The notes below the pieces were generated by a model. That model was not told the origin of the DNA. It saw only the letters and a program-made list of their open reading frames with translations, and did no database searches. A stretch of DNA of 64,000 nucleotides from an uncultured Paracoccus sp. (GTDB lineage Bacteria; Pseudomonadota; Alphaproteobacteria; Rhodobacterales; Rhodobacteraceae): NCBI RefSeq assembly GCF_937873615.1, contig NZ_CALMYP010000024.1, forward strand, positions 1 to 64,000, read 5' to 3'. The position numbers and the translations under genes are program-made. Each line of letters opens with the position of its first letter. The first letter of the stretch is position 1. Positions 28,348 to 36,867 of this stretch are shown piece by piece.

Positions 28348-29445
28348 ATGTCGCTGCAAACGCCCTTCTACCTGATGGATATCGCGGCGCTGCGCCGCAA
28401 TATGGAGACCGTCGCCCGCCTGCGAGAAGCGTCCGGCGCCAAGGCCCTGCTGGCCCTGAAATGCTTCGCCACTTGGTCGGTCTTCGACCAGATGCGCGAT
28501 GCCATGGATGGGACCACCTCCTCCTCGCTCTATGAATTGCGCCTGGGGCGCGAGAAATTCGGCAAGGAAACCCATGCCTATTCCGTCGCCTGGGCCGATC
28601 ACGAGATCGACGAAGCCATCGGTTACGCCGACAAGATAATCTTCAACTCGCTCGGCCAGCTCGACCGTTTCGCCGACAAGGCCAGCCATATCGAACGCGG
28701 ACTCAGGCTGAACCCGCGCTTCTCGACCTCGGGCTTTGATCTGGCCGATCCGGCGCGGCCGTTTTCGCGGCTTGGTGAATGGGACCCCGCCCGGCTGGAG
28801 GCGGCGGCGGGTCGGATCAGCGGGGTGATGATCCATTACAATTGCGAGAACCGGGATTTCGACCTTTTCTCGACCCAGCTCGACCGGATCGAGGCCGAAT
28901 TCGGTGCCTTCCTCAAGCGGCTCGACTGGGTCTCGCTTGGCGGCGGCATCCATTTCACCGGCGAGGGCTATCCGCTGGACCGGCTCGCCGACCGGCTGAA
29001 GGCATTCAGCGACCGGCTGGGCGTGCAGGTCTATCTGGAGCCAGGCGAGGCCAGCATCACCGGCACCGCCTCGCTGGAGGTGAGCGTTCTCGACATCATC
29101 GACAATGGCAAGAAGATCGCCGTGGTCGACAGCAGCATCGAGGCGCATATGCTGGACCTGCTGATCTATCGCGAGACCGCGAAGCTGCCGCAATCGGGCG
29201 ATCACGCCTATCAGATCGCCGGCAAGACCTGTCTGGCGGGCGATATCTTCGGCGATGCGCGCTTCGATCGGCCCTTGCAGATCGGCGACCGGATCAGCAT
29301 CAGCGATGCCGCCGGTTACACGATGGTCAAGAAGAACTGGTTCAATGGCGTGAACATGCCGGCCATCGCCATCCGCGAGGTGGACGGGAGGATCCGTCCG
29401 ATCCGCGAATTCACTTACGACGACTATCGGGACAGCCTGTCCTGA
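28348..29445 (+). CDS. nspC: Carboxynorspermidine decarboxylase
   Basis: PLP fold-III decarboxylase that converts carboxy(nor)spermidine to (nor)spermidine. ALLALKCFATWSVFD near residue 35 holds the PLP Lys; SLGGGIHFTGEGYPLD near residue 200, VYLEPGEAS near residue 230 and VVDSSIEAHMLDLL near residue 260 follow the family pattern. Two consecutive ATGs follow GGGGGA; the second gives better spacing. The next gene encodes the matching dehydrogenase, so together they make spermidine-type polyamines from diamines and aspartate semialdehyde. Confidence 0.92.
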   Translation: MSLQTPFYLMDIAALRRNMETVARLREASGAKALLALKCFATWSVFDQMRDAMDGTTSSSLYELRLGREKFGKETHAYSVAWADHEIDEAIGYADKIIFNSLGQLDRFADKASHIERGLRLNPRFSTSGFDLADPARPFSRLGEWDPARLEAAAGRISGVMIHYNCENRDFDLFSTQLDRIEAEFGAFLKRLDWVSLGGGIHFTGEGYPLDRLADRLKAFSDRLGVQVYLEPGEASITGTASLEVSVLDIIDNGKKIAVVDSSIEAHMLDLLIYRETAKLPQSGDHAYQIAGKTCLAGDIFGDARFDRPLQIGDRISISDAAGYTMVKKNWFNGVNMPAIAIREVDGRIRPIREFTYDDYRDSLS

Positions 29446-29459
29446 CACCGAAGGGGGAA

Positions 29460-30686
29460 ATGTTGACCAAGAACGTTCTCATCATCGGCGCCGGCGGCGT
29501 CGCCCAGGTCACCGCGCATAAGATTGCGCAATGGGCCGGCGAATTCGGCGCGCTGCATATCGCCTCGCGCACACAGTCCAAGGCCGATGCGATCATCGAC
29601 AGCCTGCGCGGCAAGGGCCACGAGATGGATTTCACCAGCCACGCGGTCGACGCCATGGACAGCGCCGCCGTGGCGGAACTGATCCAGAAGATCGACGCGG
29701 CGATCTGCATCAATGTCGGTTCGGCCTTCATCAACATGACCGTGCTGCGGGCCTGCATCGACACCAGATGCGCCTATATCGACACCGCGATTCACGAGGA
29801 TCCGGCGAAGATCTGCGAGATCCCGCCCTGGTATGGCAATTACGAATGGAAGCGGCGCGACGCGGTCGAGAAAGCCGGCATGACCGCGATCCTTGGCGCG
29901 GGCTTCGATCCGGGCGTGGTCAATGCCTATGCCCGGCTGGCCGAGGATGAATATTTCGACGAGCTGAGCTCCATCGACATCGTCGATATCAATGCCGGCA
30001 GCCATGGCCGTTACTTCGCGACGAATTTCGACCCCGAGATCAATTTCCGCGAGTTCACCGGCACCGTCTATGCCTGGCAGGACGGCAAATGGACCGAGAA
30101 CGCCATGTTCGAGGTCGGTCGCGACTGGGACCTGCCCGTGGTCGGCAAGCAGACCGCCTATCTCTCGGGCCATGACGAGGTGCATTCGCTCTCGGCCCGC
30201 TATCCTTTCGCGGATGTCCGGTTCTGGATGGGGTTCGGCGCGCATTACATCAATGTCTTCACCGTGCTGAAATCGCTGGGGCTGCTGTCCGAACAGCCGG
30301 TCACCACCGCCGAGGGGCAAGAGGTCGTGCCGCTGAAACTCGTGAAAGCGGTGCTGCCCGACCCGGCCAGCCTGGCACCCGACTATACCGGCAAGACCTG
30401 CATCGGCGATCTGGTCAAGGGCCGCCGCAATGGCGAAGACGGCGAGGTTTTCATCTACAACGTCGCCGATCACAAACAGGCCTATGAGGAGGTCGGCAGC
30501 CAGGGCATCAGCTATACCGCCGGCGTGCCCCCGGTCGCCGCCGCCATCCTGATCGCGCGCGGCATCTGGGATGTGAAACGCATGGTCAATGTCGAGGATC
30601 TGCCGGCCCGCCCCTTCCTGGAGCTTCTGGGCGAAATGGGCCTGCCGACCCGGGTCATCGACGCGACCGGCGATCATCCGATCTGA
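29460..30686 (+). CDS. Saccharopine dehydrogenase family, probable carboxynorspermidine synthase
   Basis: 408-residue oxidoreductase starting MLTKNVLIIGAGGVAQVTAHK (Rossmann GAGGVA), followed by ASRTQSKADAI, INVGSAFINMTVLRACID, GAGFDPGVVNAYARLA and EFTGTVYAWQDGKWTE. In alphaproteobacteria this family member next to nspC condenses a diamine with aspartate semialdehyde to give carboxyspermidine-type products. The ATG is preceded by AAGGGGGA, 15 bases after nspC. Much open frame upstream of this ATG is only a shadow of nspC. Confidence 0.9.
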   Translation: MLTKNVLIIGAGGVAQVTAHKIAQWAGEFGALHIASRTQSKADAIIDSLRGKGHEMDFTSHAVDAMDSAAVAELIQKIDAAICINVGSAFINMTVLRACIDTRCAYIDTAIHEDPAKICEIPPWYGNYEWKRRDAVEKAGMTAILGAGFDPGVVNAYARLAEDEYFDELSSIDIVDINAGSHGRYFATNFDPEINFREFTGTVYAWQDGKWTENAMFEVGRDWDLPVVGKQTAYLSGHDEVHSLSARYPFADVRFWMGFGAHYINVFTVLKSLGLLSEQPVTTAEGQEVVPLKLVKAVLPDPASLAPDYTGKTCIGDLVKGRRNGEDGEVFIYNVADHKQAYEEVGSQGISYTAGVPPVAAAILIARGIWDVKRMVNVEDLPARPFLELLGEMGLPTRVIDATGDHPI

Positions 30687-30798
30687 TCGCCCTGCCGAGG
30701 CATCGAAAATGGGATCCATGTCTCCGAAAAGAGGCATGGACCTTTCGCGCCACCTTCTGCGTTGGGCGAAACCAGTCGCGAACAAAGGTTGACCCTGA

Positions 30799-32121
30799 AT
30801 GCCGCAACAGCCCAGCTATTCGGCCAAGCATCGTTTTCCCCGCATCGCCCATGACACCGCCGAGAGGCGCGGCGCGCCGACCTGGGCGGTGATCGGCATC
30901 TTTCTGATCCTGCTTTTCTACTTCATCACTTCTGCCGCCGCTTTCCTGATGCCGGTGACGCTTGGCGCGCTGTTGTTCTTCGTCTTCGTGCCCTTCCGCC
31001 GCATGATGGGGCGGATCGGAGTCAGCGCCGGCATCTCTGCCGCCATCATCACCCTTGGCATGGTGCTACTGGTCGGCGGGCTTGGCTATGCCATATCCGG
31101 CCCGATCAGCGACATCGCCGAAAACAGCCCGCGCATCACCCAAAGGCTTGAGGACCGTTTCCAGACCATGCGCGAGAACTTCCGCCCTCTGGAGGAGGCC
31201 GCGGCCCGCATCGAAAAGGCGACGGCGGGCGGCGGCGAAACACAGGAAGATACCGCAAGTCCCTCGCTTGAGAAGGCTGACGATACCGGCAACCCTACGG
31301 TCGACCGCCCTGTCATGGATGCCGAGATCACCGCACCCGCCGCGGACCAGCCGCAGGAGGTCAAGGTAAGCGTCGAGACTGAGCGAACCTCGGCGCTGGA
31401 AGCGATCATGGCCTCGGGCCCGTCGATCATCGGACAGATCGTCTTCACGCTGTTCCTGTTGTTCTTCCTCCTGGCCTCGGGCGACCTGCTCTACCTCAAA
31501 GTCGTGCAGAGTTTCGACACGCTCAGCGAAAAGCGCGCCGCCTATATGGCCATGCGCGAGATCGAAGCCGCGCTCGGCTCCTATCTCGGGGCAATCACGC
31601 TGATCAATGCCGGGCTGGCGGTCTGCATCGGGGGGACGATGTGGCTCTGGGGCATGCCGCAACCGCTGCTTTGGGGCGTTGCGGCCTTCGTCCTGAACTT
31701 CATCCCCTATCTCGGTGCGGTCACCGGGGTCGCGGCCTGTTTTCTGGTTGGGCTGGTCAGCTTCGACGACCTCGCCACGCCAATCTTCGCCGCCTGCAGC
31801 TATCTGGCGCTGACCGCGATCGAGGGGCAATTGGTGACGCCCTACTTCGTCTCGCGCCGGTTGCAGTTGAACACGGTCGTCGTCTTCGTGACGGTGGCGC
31901 TCTGGGCCTGGCTGTGGTCGGTCCTGGGCATGGTCGTGGCCGTGCCGATACTGGTGGTGCTGAAGGTGCTGGCCGACCATATTCCGGGGCTCGAGCGGCT
32001 TGGCAATTTCCTCGCCGGTGGGCCACCCCCGGTGTTGGAGGAGCAGAGCGAGATGCCCCCCGCCGAGAAGTCAGAACTGCCCGAGACCACAATAATACCT
32101 AAGCAGAGCGCCCAGACATGA
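30799..32121 (+). CDS. AI-2E family transporter
   Basis: 440-residue inner-membrane protein of the AI-2E_transport (PerM/TqsA) family: N-terminal helices IGIFLILLFYFITSAAAFLM and following, then a block of C-terminal helices containing WGVAAFVLNFIPYLGAVTG, the family signature, and VPILVVLKVLADHIPGLERLG. Between the helices, residues about 130-195 form an acidic Ala/Thr/Glu-rich, probably disordered extracytoplasmic or cytoplasmic insert, unusually rich for the family. Substrate unknown. It follows the polyamine genes after 112 bases. Confidence 0.87.
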   Translation: MPQQPSYSAKHRFPRIAHDTAERRGAPTWAVIGIFLILLFYFITSAAAFLMPVTLGALLFFVFVPFRRMMGRIGVSAGISAAIITLGMVLLVGGLGYAISGPISDIAENSPRITQRLEDRFQTMRENFRPLEEAAARIEKATAGGGETQEDTASPSLEKADDTGNPTVDRPVMDAEITAPAADQPQEVKVSVETERTSALEAIMASGPSIIGQIVFTLFLLFFLLASGDLLYLKVVQSFDTLSEKRAAYMAMREIEAALGSYLGAITLINAGLAVCIGGTMWLWGMPQPLLWGVAAFVLNFIPYLGAVTGVAACFLVGLVSFDDLATPIFAACSYLALTAIEGQLVTPYFVSRRLQLNTVVVFVTVALWAWLWSVLGMVVAVPILVVLKVLADHIPGLERLGNFLAGGPPPVLEEQSEMPPAEKSELPETTIIPKQSAQT

Positions 32122-32174
32122 CCGAATGGTCGAGAATGACTGAAGGCATCACTTGCATTGTCATCATTCGGTCA
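32119..32174. repeat. 10-bp perfect inverted repeat upstream of hspQ
   Basis: TGACCGAATG (32119-32128) and CATTCGGTCA (32165-32174) are perfect inverted arms separated by 36 bases, with a shorter ATGAC/GTCAT pair inside. The left arm includes the stop codon of the AI-2E transporter gene. There is no T-run, so it is more likely an operator or RNA structure in the hspQ leader region than a terminator. Confidence 0.45.
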
Positions 32175-32238
32175 AACCTGTTCATGGACAGTATTGCCCG
32201 AAACGCGTAAACCTAGACCATTGGGAAAGAGGCGCCGG

Positions 32239-32565
32239 ATGGAAGCTCGCACGGCAAAATACATGATCGGACAAGTCGTTCGGCACCGCCAGCACCCGTT
32301 TCGCGGCGTCGTCTTCGATATAGATCCCCAGTTTTCCAATACCGAGGAGTGGTTCGAATCCATCCCTGAGGATCATCGCCCCAATCGCGACCAGCCGTTT
32401 TATCACCTCTATGCCGAAACCGAGGCGACCTATTACGTTGCCTATGTCTCGGAGCAGAACCTTCTGCCCGATATGTCGGGCGAGCCGGTCGAGCATCCCG
32501 AACTGACCGGGTTGTTCGGTGAATTCCGCGATGGCTATTATCCGCTGCAAGCGGCGATCAACTAG
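32239..32565 (+). CDS. hspQ: Heat shock protein HspQ
   Basis: 108-residue YccV/HspQ family protein (hemimethylated-DNA-binding domain fold). Diagnostic segments: KYMIGQVVRHRQHPFRGVVFDIDP near residue 8, EEWFESIPEDHRPNRDQPFYHLYAE near residue 38, and TYYVAYVSEQNLLPD. In E. coli HspQ modulates Lon. The ATG at 32239 has GGGAAAGAGG upstream and the upstream in-frame ATG is rejected. A lysine 2,3-aminomutase-like gene follows 17 bases downstream. Confidence 0.93.
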   Translation: MEARTAKYMIGQVVRHRQHPFRGVVFDIDPQFSNTEEWFESIPEDHRPNRDQPFYHLYAETEATYYVAYVSEQNLLPDMSGEPVEHPELTGLFGEFRDGYYPLQAAIN

Positions 32566-32582
32566 GCCGCGCACCCCCGTTC

Positions 32583-33611
32583 ATGACGACGAAAGCCGAT
32601 GCAATAACCACCGTCGAGGGATTGGCGTCCGGGGGGCATGTCGATGCAGCCAATCTCGACGATCTGGACCGCGTGGCGCGTGCCTTCCGCATCCGGGTGA
32701 CACCGGCCATGCAGCAGCACACGCCCGGCATCGCCGCGCAATTCGTTCCCGACCGGCGCGAACTGACCATCCGCGACGAGGAACTGGCCGATCCGATCGG
32801 CGATCATGCCCATAGCCCCGTCGCCGGCCTGACCCATCGCTATCCCGACCGGGCCATCCTGCATGTCACCCAGACCTGCGATGTCTATTGCCGATTCTGC
32901 TTCAGGCGCGAGGCCGTCGGCGGTGCCGGCCCCCTGCCCCCGGACCAGCTTCACGCAGCACTGGATCACATCGCCGCCACCCCTGCCCTGCGCGAGATCA
33001 TCCTGACCGGCGGCGACCCGCTGACGCTGTCGCCGCGCCGGCTGTCCGAGATCATGGGTCGGCTCGACGCGATTCCGCATGTCGAGATCATCCGCATCCA
33101 CAGCCGCGTCCCCGTGGTCGCACCGGAACGGATCGCATCACTTCTGCCGCATTTGAAGCGCCGCAAGGCATTGTTTCTGGTCATCCACACCAACCACCCG
33201 GACGAACTCACGCCCAAGGGCCGCGCGGCCATCGCAGCCCTTGCAGATGCCGGTGTCGCGCTCCTGTCGCAAACCGTGCTGCTGCGCGGCGTGAATGACG
33301 ATGCCGAGACCCTCGCCCGGCTGTTTCGCGCGCTGACCGCGCTCCGGGTGACGCCCTATTACCTGCATCACTGCGACCTCGCCCGCGGCACCAGTCATTT
33401 CCGCACCACCATCGACGAGGGGCTGGCGATCATGCGCGCGCTTGCCGGCCACCTGTCCGGCGTGGCCATTCCGCGCTATGTCCTCGACCTGCCGGGCGGA
33501 TATGGCAAGGTGGCGCTGGAATCGGATGCCGTCCGTCGCGACGGACCGGGCCGCTGGAAGATCCGCGACTGGCAAGGCAGGGTTCACGAATATCTGGATA
33601 TTGCTCGCTGA
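32583..33611 (+). CDS. Lysine 2,3-aminomutase-like radical SAM protein
   Basis: 342-residue radical SAM/PLP enzyme of the KamA/EpmB group. The iron-sulfur cluster motif is CDVYCRFC near residue 99, followed by RREAVGG; EIILTGGDPLTLSP near residue 139 binds AdoMet; YYLHHCDLARGTSHF and the PLP-Lys region DLPGGYGKVALE are intact. At 342 residues it matches the short EpmB-like/YjeK form acting on EF-P rather than the clostridial lysine mutase of about 415 residues, but EF-P genes are not in this window, so the substrate stays open. Confidence 0.85.
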   Translation: MTTKADAITTVEGLASGGHVDAANLDDLDRVARAFRIRVTPAMQQHTPGIAAQFVPDRRELTIRDEELADPIGDHAHSPVAGLTHRYPDRAILHVTQTCDVYCRFCFRREAVGGAGPLPPDQLHAALDHIAATPALREIILTGGDPLTLSPRRLSEIMGRLDAIPHVEIIRIHSRVPVVAPERIASLLPHLKRRKALFLVIHTNHPDELTPKGRAAIAALADAGVALLSQTVLLRGVNDDAETLARLFRALTALRVTPYYLHHCDLARGTSHFRTTIDEGLAIMRALAGHLSGVAIPRYVLDLPGGYGKVALESDAVRRDGPGRWKIRDWQGRVHEYLDIAR

Positions 33612-33699
33612 AATCCCATCATCGGGCGATGCAGAATTGAGGCGCCGCCACCCAAGCCCGACCCAGTCCAACGCTTTCGCGATTCCAAACCGGGTTCAC

Positions 33700-33715
33700 A
33701 TATGCAACAGCATAT
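33700..33715. promoter_or_regulatory. Palindrome upstream of the DMT transporter
   Basis: ATATGC-AACA-GCATAT, a perfect 6-4-6 palindrome, lies 24 bases before the transporter ATG at 33740. Its AT content and position fit an operator overlapping the promoter. No regulator gene is adjacent. Confidence 0.45.
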
Positions 33716-33739
33716 ATCCGGGGACCTACGGAGATCGGG

Positions 33740-34651
33740 ATGAGCCAATCGGCACAGACAGGCGACGGCATTGCCAAGGGCGTGATGTGGATGTGCGGCA
33801 GTCTGGCCTCGTTCATCGGGATGGCCATTGCCTCGCGCGAGTTGTCGGCGAATCTCTCGACCTTCCAGATCCTGTTCTTCCGATCCGTCGTCGGACTGGT
33901 GGTCGTCGCAGCGCTTTTGCCCCGGCTCTGGCCCGAGATGCGGCTGATGCGCAGCCTCAAACTGAACCTGCTGCGCAACGCGGTGCATTTCGGGGCGCAA
34001 TATTGCTGGACGCTCGGCGTGGCGTTGCTGCCGCTGGCCGAGGTCTTCGCGCTGGAATTCACCATGCCGGTCTGGGTCGCGGTCTTCGCCCTGCTGATTC
34101 TGGGAGAGCGGATCACCCGGCCGCGGCTGATCGCCGTCGGGCTCAGCTTTCTGGGGGTGCTGGTCATCCTGCGACCGGGGGTCGAGGTGATGGACCCGGC
34201 CTCGTTCGTCGTACTGATCGCGGCGGCGGGCTATGGCATGTCGGCGGTGCTGGTGAAGCTGCTGACGCGCAGCTGCTCGGCCGGCGTCATCGTCGCCTGG
34301 ATGATCGTGATGCAACTGCCGATGGGGCTGGCTCTGGCGGTTTTCGACTGGCGACCGGTGGTGCCCGGCAATCTGCCCTGGATGGTGCTGGCCGGGCTGA
34401 CGGGGCTAAGTGCGCATTACACCATGGCCCGCGCCTTCCGGCATCTGGATGCCTCGGTCGCCATCCCCATCGACTTTCTGCGCGTCCCGCTGATCGCGCT
34501 TGTCGGCTATTACGTCTATAGCGAGGTGGTCAGCCCCTGGCTGCTGGTCGGCGCTGCGATGATCCTTGCCGCAAATTTTTATGGTTTCCGTGCCGAGGGG
34601 CGGCGCGCACGCCTGGCGGCCAGCACCGGCGCCGCAAAGGAAACCCCATGA
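33740..34651 (+). CDS. DMT superfamily (EamA) transporter
   Basis: 303-residue membrane protein with ten predicted helices in two EamA repeats; LPLAEVFALEFTMPVWVAVFALLILGERITRPR around residues 95-135 is the classical end of the first repeat, and GLTGLSAHYTMARAFRHLDASVAIPIDFLRVPLIAL the second. Family members export amino acids, drugs or metabolites; substrate unknown. Its TGA overlaps the ATG of the next gene (ATGA), suggesting the hypothetical zinc-ribbon protein is co-produced. Confidence 0.9.
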   Translation: MSQSAQTGDGIAKGVMWMCGSLASFIGMAIASRELSANLSTFQILFFRSVVGLVVVAALLPRLWPEMRLMRSLKLNLLRNAVHFGAQYCWTLGVALLPLAEVFALEFTMPVWVAVFALLILGERITRPRLIAVGLSFLGVLVILRPGVEVMDPASFVVLIAAAGYGMSAVLVKLLTRSCSAGVIVAWMIVMQLPMGLALAVFDWRPVVPGNLPWMVLAGLTGLSAHYTMARAFRHLDASVAIPIDFLRVPLIALVGYYVYSEVVSPWLLVGAAMILAANFYGFRAEGRRARLAASTGAAKETP

Positions 34652-35190
34652 AGCCCGCGCCACCGAAGATAGGGCCTCCCGCCAGGCTGTTGACCCGCAC
34701 ATGGCTGGTCAGTCTGAGTTCGCGAGCCTTTCATGCGCCGTCTGACACGGAACACCCCTCTGTCTGGATCTCGCTATATTTGCGGGACCTGCCGCAATGG
34801 CTGCGGCAGCTTGCCGAAAAGGAACTTGAGATCTGCCTGCGCTACGACTACCCGCTTGACGGCGTTTCGCAGAAGGCCGAGGCGTACAGGCACTACCGCG
34901 ACTTGTATCGCGCATATCGTGGGCTTCGGGGGTTCGCCCGTTATGCCCAGCTCGGCCCGTCATCCCTGCGCTATTACAGCAACGATTTTCACCAGCTGAT
35001 GGATCGGATCTTCGGCGGCCATATTCTGGGCTTTACTTGCGATAAATGCGGCGCCAGCGGCGGGGCCACAGACCTGATCCCCGGAAGCTGGACCGATGGC
35101 GAGGGGCGCGGTTACCGGTGGGGCGATACGCTGAGCTGCCCTGGTTGCGGCACCCGCGCCGCAGCGCGACTTGCAGGAGTTACAGACTGA
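34648..35190 (+). CDS. Hypothetical protein with C-terminal zinc ribbon
   Basis: 180 residues that I do not recognise. The N-terminal two thirds are helical and rich in Tyr, Arg and Trp. The C-terminal 50 residues contain FTCDKCGASGG and, about 40 residues later, LSCPGCGTRAA, a C-x2-C...C-x2-C arrangement expected to bind zinc. No signal peptide or membrane helix. It is translationally coupled to the DMT exporter and ends 12 bases before the rpsI terminator hairpin of the opposite strand. Confidence 0.65.
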   Translation: MKPAPPKIGPPARLLTRTWLVSLSSRAFHAPSDTEHPSVWISLYLRDLPQWLRQLAEKELEICLRYDYPLDGVSQKAEAYRHYRDLYRAYRGLRGFARYAQLGPSSLRYYSNDFHQLMDRIFGGHILGFTCDKCGASGGATDLIPGSWTDGEGRGYRWGDTLSCPGCGTRAAARLAGVTD

Positions 35191-35201
35191 CTTCTGCAAC
35201 G

Positions 35202-35231
35202 AAAAAGGCGCGACCCCGAGGGGCCGCGCCT
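35202..35231 (-). terminator. Terminator of rplM-rpsI
   Basis: On the minus strand AGGCGCG-x-CCCC-TC-GGGG-x-CGCGCCT forms a long hairpin followed by five T residues, 24 bases after the rpsI stop. Confidence 0.88.
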
Positions 35232-35254
35232 GATTCTGTAGATCCCCTGAAGGA

Positions 35255-35767
35255 TCAGCGCTTCGAGAACTGGAAGCTGCGGCGGGCCTTGGCCTTGCCG
35301 TATTTCTTCCGTTCCACGACGCGGCTGTCGCGGGTCAGGAAGCCGGCGGCCTTCAGCGCGGCGCGCAGGCTGGGTTCATGCAGTTGCAGCGCTTTCGAGA
35401 TGCCGTGCTTGACCGCACCGGCCTGACCCGAAAGGCCGCCGCCGGTCACGGTCGCGACAACGTCATACTGACCGGCAACGCCGGCCACGTCGAAGGGCTG
35501 GCGCAGGATCATCTGCAGCACCGGACGGGCGAAATACTCGTTCATCGGCTTGCCGTTGACGGTGATCTTGCCGGAGCCGGCCTTCACCCAGACGCGGGCG
35601 ACGGCATCCTTGCGCTTGCCGGTGGCATAGGCGCGGCCGTGCTGATCGCGCACCGGCTCACGCGGGGCGGCCGGGGTTGCGACGGTTTCAGCGGCGGCAG
35701 CGGCGGGCGCTGCGGTTTCCGTGACCGCCTCTTTCAGCTGGTCGAGGGATTTGATGTCTTCGGCCAT
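35255..35767 (-). CDS. rpsI: 30S ribosomal protein S9
   Basis: 170 residues. The conserved body begins at [22 protein letters not shown] near residue 47 and ends with the invariant RSFQFSKR that reaches the P-site tRNA. The first 45 residues are an Ala/Glu-rich extension ([14 protein letters not shown]) typical of alphaproteobacterial S9. Follows rplM after two bases. Confidence 0.97.
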   Translation of the reverse strand: MAEDIKSLDQLKEAVTETAAPAAAAAETVATPAAPREPVRDQHGRAYATGKRKDAVARVWVKAGSGKITVNGKPMNEYFARPVLQMILRQPFDVAGVAGQYDVVATVTGGGLSGQAGAVKHGISKALQLHEPSLRAALKAAGFLTRDSRVVERKKYGKAKARRSFQFSKR

Positions 35768-35769
35768 GA

Positions 35770-36234
35770 TTACGCGCTCCGGGTGTTCTTCTTGTTCAAC
35801 GCCTTGACGTCGAGGACTTCGGGCTGCTGAGCTTCATGCGGATGCTCGGTGCCGGCATAGACGCGCAGATTCGACATCTGCTGCTTGCCCAGCTTGTTGC
35901 GCGAGATCATGCGCTCGACCGCCTTGGTCACGACGCGCTCGGGATGGGCGCCTTCCAGGATCTGGCGGGCCGTGCGGTGCTTGATGCCGCCCGGGTGGCC
36001 GGTATGCCAGTAGTATTTCTTGTCATCGCGCTTGGCGCCGGTCATCTGCACCTTGTCGGCGTTGATGATGATGACGTTGTCGCCCATGTCCATGTGCGGG
36101 GTATAGGTCGGCTTGTGCTTGCCACGCAGGCGCATCGCAACGATCGAGGCGAGACGGCCCAGAACGACGCCCTCGGCGTCGATCAGGATCCACTTCTTCT
36201 CGATCTCCGCCGGTTTTGCGGTATAGGTCTTCAT
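35770..36234 (-). CDS. rplM: 50S ribosomal protein L13
   Basis: 154 residues starting [20 protein letters not shown], with [30 protein letters not shown] and [24 protein letters not shown], the L13 signature. An in-frame ATG 24 bases upstream is less likely because AAAAGGGCAG stands before ATG 36234. First gene of the L13-S9 operon. Confidence 0.97.
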   Translation of the reverse strand: MKTYTAKPAEIEKKWILIDAEGVVLGRLASIVAMRLRGKHKPTYTPHMDMGDNVIIINADKVQMTGAKRDDKKYYWHTGHPGGIKHRTARQILEGAHPERVVTKAVERMISRNKLGKQQMSNLRVYAGTEHPHEAQQPEVLDVKALNKKNTRSA

Positions 36235-36272
36235 GTCGCTGCCCTTTTGGGGGTTCAAATTCGAGATGGCGG

Positions 36273-36301
36273 TGTATCCGCGATCCCGCCCCGCAGGTCA
36301 A
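36273..36301 (-). promoter_or_regulatory. Candidate promoter for rplM-rpsI
   Basis: On the minus strand TTGACC (36301-36296) and GATACA (36278-36273) are spaced by 17 bases, giving a leader of about 32 bases to rplM. The -10 is a weak match. An AT-rich tract further upstream (36305-36365) could act as an UP-type element or hold the thioesterase end. Confidence 0.35.
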
Positions 36302-36381
36302 GCCGTTATAGCCCCATATTTCACAGCAAAAACAACGTCATACAAAATAGGTATCTATTTACCGCGCTCTAAACCGCCGTC

Positions 36382-36807
36382 TCACAGGCTTTTTGGCGGA
36401 ATCGCATAGGTCATCGAGGCGCGGGCGACCGGTTCCTCGACCCCGTCCGAGAAGATCAGCGTATCGGCGATGGCCAGGTTGCGGCCCAGCTTCAGCACCC
36501 GGCATTCGGCCCGCATGTCCTGCCCGGCGGCAGGCTTGCGCAGGAAGTCGATCGAGGCATTCGTCGTCACCGCCAGCGGCACTTTCCCGATCCGCGACAG
36601 GATCGCGCAATAGATCGCCAGATCGGCAAGCGCGAACATCGACGGCCCCGAGACGGTGCCGCCCGGCCGCAGATGCGCCTCGCGCACGCGCAGCCCGGCG
36701 ACCAGACGATCCTCGCTGGCCTCCAATATGGTGAAATCCGGCGCGACCTGCGCGAAATCCTCGGCCAGGAAGGCGTTCAGCGCCGCCGCATCCATTTGCA
36801 AACCCAT
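36382..36807 (-). CDS. PaaI/YbgC-type hotdog thioesterase
   Basis: 141-residue hotdog-fold acyl-CoA thioesterase. HLRPGGTVSGPSMFALADLAIYCAIL near residue 45 is the usual glycine/active-site helix, TTNASIDFLRKP near residue 83 and ARASMTYAIPPKS at the end complete the family pattern. GGGGAAAG precedes the ATG. It diverges from an enoyl-CoA hydratase with a 60-base gap, consistent with shared acyl-CoA metabolism, but the acyl specificity is unknown. Confidence 0.87.
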   Translation of the reverse strand: MGLQMDAAALNAFLAEDFAQVAPDFTILEASEDRLVAGLRVREAHLRPGGTVSGPSMFALADLAIYCAILSRIGKVPLAVTTNASIDFLRKPAAGQDMRAECRVLKLGRNLAIADTLIFSDGVEEPVARASMTYAIPPKSL

Positions 36808-36867
36808 GTCTTTCCCCTCGTCCGTCTTTGTGCCTATGCTGCGTCGAGCCGAGGGAGGAAAGCAACG

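Noticed and set aside
28779-29459. N-terminal extension of the carboxynorspermidine dehydrogenase frame
   Set aside because: The first 227 codons of that frame are a shadow of nspC; the Rossmann start MLTKNVLIIGAGG at 29460 has its own ribosome binding site.
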